Shown here in pieces: positions 15,698 through 24,519 of a DNA stretch of 33,738 nt. The notes under the pieces were generated by a model. The model had not been told where the DNA came from. It saw nothing but the letters and a program-made list of their open reading frames with translations, and did no database searches. Origin of the DNA: Fidelibacterota bacterium (GTDB taxonomy: Bacteria; Fidelibacterota; UBA8477; JABMPR01); NCBI GenBank assembly GCA_013202385.1, contig JABMOT010000079.1, positions 1-33,738 of the forward strand. The letters are read 5' to 3'. Within the stretch, counting starts at the first letter, position 1; every line of letters begins with the position of its first letter. The translations under genes were made by a program, and so were the position numbers.

Positions 15698-18600
15698 ATG
15701 TTCAAAATCAAGAATTATTTTCTGCTCGTGCCACTCGTATTCCTCGCATGTAGCTCAACAAAAATTGATAGTCGCTACGACTATTCAAAAATGGACAGAG
15801 CAACGCGCCACGCCTATCAGGCTGTTGAGGCTTCTCTGCAAAAAGGAATTCATAGTGGACTCCCGGTAAAGTTTTTTCGCAACTGCAAAATCGATACAAT
15901 CATCATTTCAACTAAGCTGCAGAAAATTGACATTTCCCTGAACCAGGCTTTCGGAAATATCCCCATCCGTGAGGAAAACTCTGCGGCTATCTATACCGAA
16001 TTCAAAAACTCGCTCGGTCGCAAATTTGCCAAATATTCCATCAACATATCCGTTGCAGGGAGACCCATTGAACAACTCATTCCCAATTTTTACCGAAGCA
16101 GCAAGCGCACATATGACCACTCACGAATGCCTCTCCCAAACACACGATCCTATCCGCTCATTCGAAATATGAGCAAACCCTGGCAGCCCAACCAGGGATT
16201 GTATAATCGAAATATTGCCTTATGGCACAGCCATGGGTGGTATTATGAGCAAAAATTGGATCGCTGGGAATGGCAAAGGGCGCGCGTTTTCCAAACCGTG
16301 GAAGATTTATTGCCCATGTCCTTTACACTCCAGTATCTGGTCCCCATGTTGGAAAATGCCGGGGCACAAGTCTTTATGCCCCGGGAACGAGATACCCAGA
16401 CCAATGAGATTGTCATCGACAATGATGCTCCTTTGACAAAAAATTCTTATCAAGAGTACGCCGACGCAACCAATGATTGGTATACACCGACAGATTCAGG
16501 CTTTGCCATTGGAAGTCCACCATACGAAGCTGGCGATAACCCCTTCAAGTCTGGCACTTATCGCTCTATCTACGCCGACACGCTTGCCACGGCCAAAATT
16601 CGCTGGCTACCCAAAGTCACAGAACCCGGCACTTACGGCATTTATATCTCATATGCTTCCTCTGATTCCAACGTTACAGACGCACATTATTCAGTGTACC
16701 ATGCCGGGGGTAAAACCGATTTTCTGGTCAATCAGCAGATGGGTGGAGGCACATGGATCTATCTCGGGGCTTTCGATTTTCGAAACTCACCCAATTTAGA
16801 TATTGAAAGGGTTGAACTCACAAACTTAAGCAGTGAAAGTGGGAAGCTCGTTAGCGCTGACGCTGTTCGCTTTGGGGGAGGTATTGGCAATGTGGCTCGC
16901 AATGGACAGGTTAGCGGTCGACCTCGATTCACTGAAGCCGCACGTTACTATCTGCAATACGCTGGAATGCCCGATACCCTTGTGTATAGTTTTAATAAGG
17001 AATCAAGCGATTATAAGGATGACTATCAATGCCGGGCTGAATGGGTAAACTACCTGAGGGGAGCGCCCTACGGACCCAATCGTGATCGCATGGCTGAGGG
17101 TTTAAAAATTCCCGTCGATCTTTCTTTCGCCTTTCACACTGATGCAGGGTTCACAAGGAATGATACCGTCATTGGCACACTTTCCATCTACAGCACAGAG
17201 GGATTTGATGATTCCTTAAATTTCCCTGACGGTATGTCTCGCCTGGCCAATCGTGATTTCGCAGATATTATCCAAACGCAACTCGTTGATGATATCCAAC
17301 GGAAATACGATCCAGCCTGGACCAGACGCATGTTATGGGACAGAGGCTATAGTGAAAGTTCGCGACCAAATGTACCCTCCGTTTTGTTGGAGCTATTGTC
17401 TCACCATAATTTTTTAGATATGAAGTTTGCCCTGGATCCACGATTTCGTTTTGACGCCAGCCGTTCCATATATAAGGGTATGGTGAAATTTTTGGCCAGC
17501 CAATGGCAAACTGATTATACCATCCAGCCACTTCCCGTCTCGCACTTTCAGGCAAGATTCAATGAGGCAGGACAAGTTTTCTTGAGTTGGGAACCGGTGA
17601 TTGACCTGCTCGAAGAGACAGCGATACCAACAAAATATATCCTCTATACGCGCATTGAAGATGAAGCTTTTGACAATGGGGTTCTTGTAGATTATTCCTA
17701 TTCAATCATCGATTCGATTGTCTCGGGTGTTATTTATAGTTTTAAGGTCACTGCGGTAAATGAGGGTGGTGAGAGCTTCCCCTCAGAGATTCTGTCCATA
17801 TGCAGGGTCCCAAATGGAAAGGACCCGGTCTTGATCGTAAACGGTTTCGATCGTATTTCAGCAGCAGCCACTCTCGAGACTTCTGAATATCTGGGCTTTG
17901 CCGATTTTTGGGATGAGGGGGTTCCTGATAAATACGATATCAATTACATAGGGACCCAATATGATTTTCTGGCTGACTCACCCTGGCTCGATGATGATGC
18001 TCCAGGTCACGGATCCAGCTATGGTGACTATGAAACCAGGATCATCGCCGGGAATACTTTCGATTTTGTATATGCGCATGGGCGCTCAATCAGGGCAGCC
18101 GGATATTCATTTGTTTCAACCAGCGATGAAGCTGTCATGGATGGAACGATTGATATTACTAATTATAAATATCTCGACTTAATTCTGGGAGAGGAGAAGG
18201 AAGTCTCAGGTCCAAAATCCTCTGTAAAGCGGGAATTCAGAGCATTTCCAAAAGCACTTCAATATGAAATCACAAAATTTTGCCAAACCGGTGGAAATCT
18301 ATTCATCTCTGGTGCATATGTGGGCAGCGACCTATTTGACAATTCTAATGATACACTGGATATAAAATTTGGCCAGGAAGTATTAAAGTATAATTTTCGA
18401 ACTGACCATGCTGTTAAAACAGGTGGCGTCTTTTCAATAGCATCAGATTTCTTTCCTGTCGATCAAACGTTCGAATTCAATACTAATTTCCGATCAGATT
18501 TATACAAGGTCGAGTCACCTGACGCAATCGAAGCTTTTGGATCCGGGTCAAAAACGATTCTCAGATACTTAGAAAATAATACCAGTGCAGCTGTGGCACA

Positions 18601-18727
18601 CACGGGCGAAGCAAATATTATCATTTTTGGCTTCCCCTTCGAAACCATTGTGACGGAGAAAAACAGAGATGAAATCATGCTAGCCATCCTCAATTTTTTC
18701 ACAGCAGACGATGGGGTTACAAGGTAA
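15698..18727 (+). CDS. Lipoprotein with an amidase_3-like zinc hydrolase domain split by a golvesin-like domain, plus FnIII and C-terminal domains
   Basis: 1009 residues from the ATG at 15698 (numbering from there). A signal peptide ends at VFLAC with the probable lipid Cys at 18. Zinc/catalytic residues of N-acetylmuramoyl-L-alanine amidase (Amidase_3) type can be matched: His179 in WHSHG, Glu191 in RWEWQRAR, His480 in FHTDAG and Glu565 in LLELLSH. Between the second and third lie about 145 residues (255-400) of golvesin-like sequence (GTYGIYISYASS, GGGTWIYLGAF, SADAVRFGGGIG). An FnIII domain (about 610-705) and a Rossmann/glutamine-amidotransferase-like C-terminal part (about 708-1009) follow. 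Bacteroidetes homologues are often called 'xanthan lyase', but the motifs point to peptidoglycan or peptide amide hydrolysis at the envelope. The exact substrate is unknown. Confidence 0.8.
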   Translation: MFKIKNYFLLVPLVFLACSSTKIDSRYDYSKMDRATRHAYQAVEASLQKGIHSGLPVKFFRNCKIDTIIISTKLQKIDISLNQAFGNIPIREENSAAIYTEFKNSLGRKFAKYSINISVAGRPIEQLIPNFYRSSKRTYDHSRMPLPNTRSYPLIRNMSKPWQPNQGLYNRNIALWHSHGWYYEQKLDRWEWQRARVFQTVEDLLPMSFTLQYLVPMLENAGAQVFMPRERDTQTNEIVIDNDAPLTKNSYQEYADATNDWYTPTDSGFAIGSPPYEAGDNPFKSGTYRSIYADTLATAKIRWLPKVTEPGTYGIYISYASSDSNVTDAHYSVYHAGGKTDFLVNQQMGGGTWIYLGAFDFRNSPNLDIERVELTNLSSESGKLVSADAVRFGGGIGNVARNGQVSGRPRFTEAARYYLQYAGMPDTLVYSFNKESSDYKDDYQCRAEWVNYLRGAPYGPNRDRMAEGLKIPVDLSFAFHTDAGFTRNDTVIGTLSIYSTEGFDDSLNFPDGMSRLANRDFADIIQTQLVDDIQRKYDPAWTRRMLWDRGYSESSRPNVPSVLLELLSHHNFLDMKFALDPRFRFDASRSIYKGMVKFLASQWQTDYTIQPLPVSHFQARFNEAGQVFLSWEPVIDLLEETAIPTKYILYTRIEDEAFDNGVLVDYSYSIIDSIVSGVIYSFKVTAVNEGGESFPSEILSICRVPNGKDPVLIVNGFDRISAAATLETSEYLGFADFWDEGVPDKYDINYIGTQYDFLADSPWLDDDAPGHGSSYGDYETRIIAGNTFDFVYAHGRSIRAAGYSFVSTSDEAVMDGTIDITNYKYLDLILGEEKEVSGPKSSVKREFRAFPKALQYEITKFCQTGGNLFISGAYVGSDLFDNSNDTLDIKFGQEVLKYNFRTDHAVKTGGVFSIASDFFPVDQTFEFNTNFRSDLYKVESPDAIEAFGSGSKTILRYLENNTSAAVAHTGEANIIIFGFPFETIVTEKNRDEIMLAILNFFTADDGVTR

Positions 18728-18730
18728 GAA

Positions 18731-19099
18731 GTGGGGTCACACCCTCTAAATTTGGCCCTCCGATTTCTGCTTGAGCTTTCAGCTCTATCTGCTGTGAGTT
18801 CATGGGGCTGGAAACACTCAGATAACTGGACTAGATATTTATTATCCGTGGGAATCCCTTTAATATTTGCCGTAATATGGGGCACTTTTGCTGTGCCAGA
18901 GGATCCCAGTCGTTCTGGAACTGCACCCATTATCGTGTCCGGGTCGATCCGACTGTGCCTGGAATTACTATTCTTCACTCTAGCTTCCCTGGCACTTTTT
19001 GATCTTGGATACTCAAATTTGTGGTGGATTCTGGGTGCTACGGTCATCCTGCACTACCTTCTATCTTACGATAGAATACTTTGGTTGTTGACCCGCTAA
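18731..19099 (+). CDS. YrdB-family (DUF2568) membrane protein
   Basis: 122 residues with four hydrophobic segments and the family pattern NLALRFLLELSALSA near the start, GTFAVPEDPSRSG (55-67) in the middle, and RLCLELLFF after it. The function is unknown. The start is GTG at 18731, three bases after the stop of the large amidase; the TTG at 18752 is an alternative. AAGG in the upstream stop region may serve as ribosome binding site. Position alone suggests co-transcription with the amidase, but a functional tie is unproven. Confidence 0.78.
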   Translation: MGSHPLNLALRFLLELSALSAVSSWGWKHSDNWTRYLLSVGIPLIFAVIWGTFAVPEDPSRSGTAPIIVSGSIRLCLELLFFTLASLALFDLGYSNLWWILGATVILHYLLSYDRILWLLTR

Positions 19100-19118
19100 A
19101 TCGGTATACAAAATCAAA

Positions 19119-19982
19119 ATGGATCTTGACTTAAGAACACAATACTGGGATGATCGCGAGGCACGTAATGCATTCAAGAAATTTATCCTGGATATCCATG
19201 GATTGGATTTTTCTGTTTGGGAATCTCAAGGATTTTGGGATGACCGATACACGCCATTCTCTTTGTTCAATGGATCTGAGGTCATTTCTAGCGTTTGCGT
19301 CTACTTATTGGATGCTATTATCCAGGGAGAATCAACCAGATTGGTTCAAATATCCGGTGTTGGCACCCATGAAAAATGGCGACGCAAGGGTTTAAGCAGA
19401 CAGCTTACCGATGAAGGGCTCAAATGGGCTCACAACAAACATGAAGGCGTATTTCTTTTTGCGGATGATGAGGCCATCCCCTATTACCAAAAATGTGGTT
19501 TCAAGCCAATCGAAGAGTATCTGGAGCATATAAAAATTCCTTCCGTTCTGGCGAAGCCAGGATGTATTCCTTTGGACCCCGATAACCAGGAAGACCTGGC
19601 CTTAATCTATTCTTACGCACAGAGCCGGACTCCCATCTCAAACATCTTCAGCATTATGAATGCCAAACTGCTCATGTTCCACGTCCTGTACACGATGAAA
19701 AATAATATCTATGAAATCCCTGATCTGAATTGTCTGATATTTTACAAAAGGGACAATAATTGTTTAAATATATTTGATATTGTGAGTGAAAGGATGCCAT
19801 CTTTCGAGCAGCTGCTTCCCTATATCGTACGGGATACGGATCAAACTGTTGAATTTCATTTCCATACAGACAAACTTGGTATTGAACAGATTGAAACAAA
19901 AGCGCTTGCAGGAAACAACACTTTTGTAAAAATGGGTTTCCCTCTTACTCGGCCTGTGTTTCCCTATACATCCAGAGCTTAA
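19119..19982 (+). CDS. GNAT-family N-acetyltransferase
   Basis: 287 residues. The acetyl-CoA-binding motif A is VGTHEKWRRKGLSRQL (about 81-96), in the R/Q-x-x-G-x pattern, and motif B is IPYYQKCGFKP near 122-132. The C-terminal 150 residues resemble a degenerate second GNAT-like or sterol-carrier-like half. The acceptor substrate is unknown. No start-deciding ribosome binding site is evident. It lies 19 bases after the YrdB-like gene and converges on pckA with an 18-base gap, without a visible terminator. Confidence 0.82.
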   Translation: MDLDLRTQYWDDREARNAFKKFILDIHGLDFSVWESQGFWDDRYTPFSLFNGSEVISSVCVYLLDAIIQGESTRLVQISGVGTHEKWRRKGLSRQLTDEGLKWAHNKHEGVFLFADDEAIPYYQKCGFKPIEEYLEHIKIPSVLAKPGCIPLDPDNQEDLALIYSYAQSRTPISNIFSIMNAKLLMFHVLYTMKNNIYEIPDLNCLIFYKRDNNCLNIFDIVSERMPSFEQLLPYIVRDTDQTVEFHFHTDKLGIEQIETKALAGNNTFVKMGFPLTRPVFPYTSRA

Positions 19983-20000
19983 ATTCTCAGGCTCTCTGCC

Positions 20001-21650
20001 CTAGTCGGAAGACAGTTTCGGACCCGCTGCAATGACTTGCGGTGTTACACCATCGTGAAACTGTTCGAAGTTCTCGACAAATTTACTGGCAAGATTTAGG
20101 AATCGGCGCTGATAATCAGCTTTATCAGCCCAGGTTGTAATTGGGTCGAGCAATTCAGCGGGGACATCGGGACAAGACTTGGGTATATCAAAGCCAAATA
20201 CTGGATCGGTTCTATATTCTACTTTGTCCAGTTCTCCTTTTAGAGCGGCATTTAACAGAGCCCGTGTATGCTGAATGCTAATGCGTTTTCCAATGCCAAA
20301 CGGACCACCAGTCCACCCAGTGTTGATTAACCAGCAACTGACATTGTGCTTGAGCATACGATCTTTTAACAACTGAGCATAAACATAGGGATGGTGGACC
20401 ATAAACGGCGCGCCAAAACAGGCGCTAAATGTGCTCACCGGGTCGGCACCCAAACCGATCTCAGTACCCCCAACCTTGGATGTATAACCAGAAATAAAGT
20501 GATACATGGCCTGGTCAGCATTTAATCTGCTTATTGGAGGTAGTACGCCAGACACATCACAGGTCAACATGAATATATTTTTGGGATGTCCGCCTTTGGC
20601 ATCTGGAATGGCATTGCTGATAAAATCCAGTGGATAAGAGGCTCGGGTATTTTCCGTGTACATGGCATCGTCCAGATCAAGGTGACGAAACCGGCTTTCA
20701 AAAACCACATTTTCCAGGATAGTCCCAAACATTTTTGTACAGGCATAAATCTGGGGTTCTGCCTCTGCATTCAAGTTTATTACCTTAGCATAACAACCAC
20801 CTTCAAAATTGAAAACACCATCCTCACTCCAGCCATGCTCGTCATCACCAATCAGACCACGATTCACATCTGCCGACAAAGTGGTTTTTCCAGTCCCAGA
20901 TAGACCAAAGAAAATAGCCACATCACCTGCAGCACCAATATTTGCAGAGCAGTGCATGGTGAGCACATTACGTTTGGGCAGCAGATAATTCATAATTGTG
21001 AAAAATGATTTTTTTATCTCGCCTCCGTAGAGCGACCCACCAATAATAGCCAGACGTTCGGCAAAGTTAAGAATGATGAACGTTTCACTATGGAGATCAT
21101 CATAATCGGGATCAGCTTTAAAATCCGGGGCAGATATCAGAGTGAATGCAGGCACATGAGCTTTTAGTTTTTCATCGTCTCGCTCTACCACAAACATGTT
21201 GCGAGCAAACAAGCTGTGCCAGGCTTTTTGAGTGATTACGCGTATTGGCATCTGATAATTTTCATCAGCACCAACATAGCAATCCTGAACAAATACATCC
21301 TTGCCCTGGAGATACCCTTTGAGGCGATTAGAAAGATTTGCGAATTTTTTGATCGTATAGGGCTTGTTGTGCTTCCCCCACCAAATATCATCCTGGGTTG
21401 AGGATTCTTTTACAACAAATTTGTCATTCGCAGCCCTTGCTGTGTGTTTTCCAGTATATACCAGGAGAGGACCATTATGAGCAATTTTGCCTTCTTCTCT
21501 ATCAAGGATTTCCTCGTAAAGTTCTGAGGTTGAGAGATTCCAGAATACATCATTTAAATATTTTAAGCCGTGGTTCTCTAGGCCGTGATCACTAGCGAGT
21601 GTTCCTGCATATTGAGATTTCTTAAGTTCTTCCCTGACTAGACGTTTCAT
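20001..21650 (-). CDS. pckA: Phosphoenolpyruvate carboxykinase (ATP)
   Basis: 549 residues, normal for the ATP-type enzyme. It converts oxaloacetate and ATP to phosphoenolpyruvate, CO2 and ADP, the first step of gluconeogenesis from organic acids. Visible sites are the P-loop GLSGTGKTTLSAD (249-261), IGDDEHGWSEDG (267-278), the lid-side sequence FNFEGGCYAK (280-289), and GGSLYGGEIKKS (204-215). The ATG at 21650 has only weak GGG upstream. It converges with the GNAT gene. Its presence with peptide and dicarboxylate importers suits growth on amino acids or C4 acids (inference). Confidence 0.96.
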   Translation of the reverse strand: MKRLVREELKKSQYAGTLASDHGLENHGLKYLNDVFWNLSTSELYEEILDREEGKIAHNGPLLVYTGKHTARAANDKFVVKESSTQDDIWWGKHNKPYTIKKFANLSNRLKGYLQGKDVFVQDCYVGADENYQMPIRVITQKAWHSLFARNMFVVERDDEKLKAHVPAFTLISAPDFKADPDYDDLHSETFIILNFAERLAIIGGSLYGGEIKKSFFTIMNYLLPKRNVLTMHCSANIGAAGDVAIFFGLSGTGKTTLSADVNRGLIGDDEHGWSEDGVFNFEGGCYAKVINLNAEAEPQIYACTKMFGTILENVVFESRFRHLDLDDAMYTENTRASYPLDFISNAIPDAKGGHPKNIFMLTCDVSGVLPPISRLNADQAMYHFISGYTSKVGGTEIGLGADPVSTFSACFGAPFMVHHPYVYAQLLKDRMLKHNVSCWLINTGWTGGPFGIGKRISIQHTRALLNAALKGELDKVEYRTDPVFGFDIPKSCPDVPAELLDPITTWADKADYQRRFLNLASKFVENFEQFHDGVTPQVIAAGPKLSSD

Positions 21651-21727
21651 GGCAACCCTATAATTTTATGATAATATTTGTCACGTCGAGAATAAACTGA
21701 TCTGGTAATCATACCAAGATTTGTTTC

Positions 21728-21757
21728 AAAAAAAACTCCACCATTTGGCGGAGTTTA
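21728..21757 (-). terminator. Rho-independent terminator of the Gly/Arg-rich lipoprotein gene
   Basis: Read on the minus strand: AAACTCCGCC, four-base loop, GGTGGAGTTT, then more T. The ten-pair stem contains one G-T pair. It lies 26 bases after the stop of the minus-strand lipoprotein gene and before the pckA promoter. Confidence 0.85.
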
Positions 21758-21782
21758 TTCAGGACAAATTCGTGCGATTGGT

Positions 21783-22577
21783 CTATTTCAATGGAAATTG
21801 AGCCTTCACCCACACTTCAAGGTTATCTTCACCAACGTGATTGGGACTCCCTGACCGATTTCCATCTTGAGATCGGCCTCCCCCCATCTGCCGCCCAGAC
21901 CTGCCACCCTGCATGGCTTCGTGTCCTCCACCAGCCATAGCTTCCGATCTATTGCCAGTTCTATCAGGTCGTTCTAAGATGGATTCAATCCCGATACCGA
22001 GCACTTTTCTTGGATCAAAATCCGAGCCTAAAAGCACAAGGGGTATTTGGTATTCAATAAAGATGGATCCATCCTTGGATTGGGCTGAAGCGAGTAAATC
22101 TGCTGGTCCGAGTCGTTCTCTGCCCTTTTCGTTGATAATGATGAGATCAAGGTCGCCATTAGGCAATCTGAGATTCTCAAACAACCGTTCCCGGCGATCC
22201 GCCACAGATCCTCTTTCAAAATTTGACCCTGAATCACGCTGTCGCCTATCAAGGGGGAGCGTTCTCTGATATTTGATTCCAAGGTGCTGACGTTTCCCGC
22301 CCTTCACATCCAGCCAAAGTGTAAGGCCTCTCACAGCGAGTTGACGTTGAAGATCCTTATCCATACTGGCCAGCGCCAGGTAGAGATAATTTTTATTGGA
22401 GCTCAATCCCAGAGCAAAAGATTCTCCTTTGGGTAATTGAAATCTTCCAGACCACTCAACCTGGTCGCCATCTATGCGGAAAGTCTTGTCTGCTGGTTGA
22501 ATGAGATATTTGCTGGTGCTGCAAGCACTCAGAGACAGCATAAGCATTATGAGTAGCAACAGTTTTCGGTGAGGCAT
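21783..22577 (-). CDS. Putative lipoprotein with a Gly/Arg/Ser-rich tail region
   Basis: 264 residues from the ATG at 22577. This start is chosen because AAGGA lies six bases upstream; the ATG at 22583 would overlap the ribosome binding site. The signal peptide ends at LSAC with the lipid Cys near 18-19. The middle part (IDGDQVEWSGRFQLP...NKNYLYLALASMDKDL...GLTLWLDVKGGK) resembles carbohydrate-binding family 9/DOMON-like beta-sandwich sequences. A segment of about 45 residues near the C-terminus is rich in Gly, Arg, Ser and Met (EAMAGGGHEAMQGGRSG). The function is unknown. It lies 78 bases behind the desulfurase gene and may be co-transcribed with it. Confidence 0.68.
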   Translation of the reverse strand: MPHRKLLLLIMLMLSLSACSTSKYLIQPADKTFRIDGDQVEWSGRFQLPKGESFALGLSSNKNYLYLALASMDKDLQRQLAVRGLTLWLDVKGGKRQHLGIKYQRTLPLDRRQRDSGSNFERGSVADRRERLFENLRLPNGDLDLIIINEKGRERLGPADLLASAQSKDGSIFIEYQIPLVLLGSDFDPRKVLGIGIESILERPDRTGNRSEAMAGGGHEAMQGGRSGRQMGGGRSQDGNRSGSPNHVGEDNLEVWVKAQFPLK

Positions 22578-22655
22578 AAGCATTCCTTCAAGTATGTAGA
22601 ATTCAACTGATTTTAGACAGCTCAGAGAAGATTTAGTTAAGTTCAACCCGTCTTA

Positions 22656-23804
22656 CTAATCCTCTATCAATGCTTTTACGCGTTCAATGAGAATGGTGGA
22701 AGCCAGGTGTACATCAGATTCTTCACAGAAACGTCCCAGAGAGATTCTTAGTGTGCCAAGTTGATAATTCAAGGGAATACCCATGGCTTCAAGTACTCCT
22801 GAACCTTTTCCATCGGTGCTATGACAGGCCGCCCCAGCTGATATCATTACATGATTAAGATCTGCCAGAATATCGAGAGCTTTGAGCTCACTAAAACTAA
22901 CGCTCAAGGTGTTTGGAAGGCGTGATGTACCCGACGCATTCACACGTATCTCGGGGAAAGCTTGTTTAAGACTTGCCTGAAGTCGGTTTCGTAAATTTTT
23001 AATGATGACCATTTCATCATCCAAATTTTGGTTGGCTATTTCAGCTGCCATTCCAAGGCCAACAATCCCAGCCACATTCTCCGTCCCGGCACGAAGACCC
23101 CCTTCATGGTTGGCTCCATGAACCAGGGGCTCTAAATCCAAATTCCCCTTTCTGAATAAGACGCCAACTCCTTTGGGAGCATAAATTTTATGTCCTGCCA
23201 AGCTAAGCAGATCGCACCCCAGGTCATTAACATGAACTGGGATTTTTGCCACTGATTGAGCTGCATCTGTATGAAATACTGCCCCCACTGCTCGGGCAAT
23301 TTCCGCCAATTCTCGAATGGGTTGAATACTACCGATCTCATTGTTGGCATGCATGACAGAAACCAGTATGGTTTTTGAGGTGATGATCTCCCTTAAATCA
23401 TCGGGACTAACTACTCCCTGCTCATTTACTGGCAAATATGAAATTCTGAAACCCTGATGTTGAAGATAGTTGACCACTTGCATGATCGCCGGATGCTCTA
23501 TGGCTGAAACGACGATGTGCTGGCCCCTTGAAGCCCTACGGGATGCAATACCCTTTAGGGCCATATTGTTTGATTCAGAGCCCCCTGATGTAAATATAAT
23601 TTCACCTGTATGACAACGTAACAATGCTGCAACCTGTTCACGAGCCAATTCAATAGCTTCACGATTATGTTTTCCCATGGCATGGTTGCTTGACGGGTTG
23701 CCAAAATGTGTTCCATGATAGGGTTCCATTGCCTCGAGCACACGAGGATCAAGGGGAGTCGTGGCATTATGGTCTAAGTAGATGTTGCCATTCGCTAATA
23801 GCAT
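22656..23804 (-). CDS. NifS-family cysteine desulfurase / selenocysteine-lyase-like enzyme
   Basis: 382 residues, a class V PLP aminotransferase fold. YLDHNATTPLDP (9-20), FTSGGSESNN (71-80), His104 in AIEHPA, and the PLP lysine Lys206 in SLAGHKIYAPKG are all present. The active-site Cys327 sits in SAGAACHSTDGKGSGVLEAMG. The ACHS context, in place of the usual SACxSG of IscS, resembles selenocysteine lyases such as SCLY. The enzyme would release sulfur (or selenium) from cysteine (or selenocysteine) as a persulfide. No iscU, selD or tRNA thiolase is adjacent. The start ATG has AAAGG eight bases upstream. The desulfurase family is firm; substrate choice is open. Confidence 0.85.
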   Translation of the reverse strand: MLLANGNIYLDHNATTPLDPRVLEAMEPYHGTHFGNPSSNHAMGKHNREAIELAREQVAALLRCHTGEIIFTSGGSESNNMALKGIASRRASRGQHIVVSAIEHPAIMQVVNYLQHQGFRISYLPVNEQGVVSPDDLREIITSKTILVSVMHANNEIGSIQPIRELAEIARAVGAVFHTDAAQSVAKIPVHVNDLGCDLLSLAGHKIYAPKGVGVLFRKGNLDLEPLVHGANHEGGLRAGTENVAGIVGLGMAAEIANQNLDDEMVIIKNLRNRLQASLKQAFPEIRVNASGTSRLPNTLSVSFSELKALDILADLNHVMISAGAACHSTDGKGSGVLEAMGIPLNYQLGTLRISLGRFCEESDVHLASTILIERVKALIED

Positions 23805-23954
23805 GGTTCACGCCTTTCCAAATATGTGAATGAACACCTAAAATCTAACACTGAATGTCAGCTCCGATACAATAATTATGATCCTCTTAACTTTCTAGAA
23901 ACGCTGATGTCTAAACTTACAGAATTTTAAACTGACCCACTGAAAGGAAATAGT

Positions 23955-24440
23955 ATGAAACAAGCAACACTGAAATGGTCCCTGATTTCATTTTTGATCC
24001 TAGTATTGGCAATCCCAGCATTTTCGCAACCGGATATGGGCTCCAGGAAGCACATGGCACAGTCCGAACAATTCTCAGAAAATTTAAAACTGACCCCCGA
24101 TCAGCAGACTCAAATGGAGGGTCTCCGCTATAGCCATGAAAAAGCGATGATAAATCTCCAGGCAACCTTAAAGACTGAGATGCTTGAGGTAAAACAGTTA
24201 AAGTTGGCTGATGAGCCCAACAGAAAAAAAATATTTGCCCAAATTGACAAGGTTGGAGCTGCTCGAATTGCCATTGAGAAAGCAAAAGCGGATCATCAGC
24301 TAGAGGTCCGAAAAATACTCAGTGAGGAACAGTATAAGGTTTTTCGCATGAAAATGCATCGCAAGCCAGAATTCGGTGAGCGAGGTCAGGGGAACCAATG
24401 TAAAGGTGAACGCCGTCACGATCGATCGCCTCGTAAATAA
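23955..24440 (+). CDS. Spy/CpxP-like periplasmic protein
   Basis: 161 residues. A signal peptide (1-24) is cut after IPAFS. The mature part is helical with LTxxQ-type repeats: LKLTPDQQTQM (44-54) and ILSEEQYKVFRM (122-133). This is the layout of Spy/CpxP/LTXXQ proteins, periplasmic holdases or stress sensors, some of which bind metal. The last 25 residues are very basic and polar. AAAGGAAA precedes the ATG. It is divergent from the desulfurase gene and has its own terminator. The exact role (chaperone or metal-responsive) is not decided by sequence. Confidence 0.78.
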   Translation: MKQATLKWSLISFLILVLAIPAFSQPDMGSRKHMAQSEQFSENLKLTPDQQTQMEGLRYSHEKAMINLQATLKTEMLEVKQLKLADEPNRKKIFAQIDKVGAARIAIEKAKADHQLEVRKILSEEQYKVFRMKMHRKPEFGERGQGNQCKGERRHDRSPRK

Positions 24441-24470
24441 ATCTTCTTCCTCCCTGTAGAAGTACATCGT

Positions 24471-24499
24471 AAACACCCCCGGAAATCGGGGGTGTTTTA
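24471..24499 (+). terminator. Rho-independent terminator of the Spy-like gene
   Basis: AACACCCCCG (24472-24481), loop GAAAT, CGGGGGTGTT (24487-24496), then TT. A ten-pair GC-rich stem lies 31 bases after the stop. It also stands between convergent genes and may serve the minus-strand phosphoesterase. Confidence 0.88.
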
Positions 24500-24519
24500 G
24501 TTCAAGTAATATTGAGTAA

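Noticed and set aside
18463-19047. 194-codon minus-strand frame across the end of the amidase gene and the YrdB-like gene
   Set aside because: Both covered genes have family features on the plus strand; the minus frame is rich in Ser/Arg/Lys as expected for a shadow.
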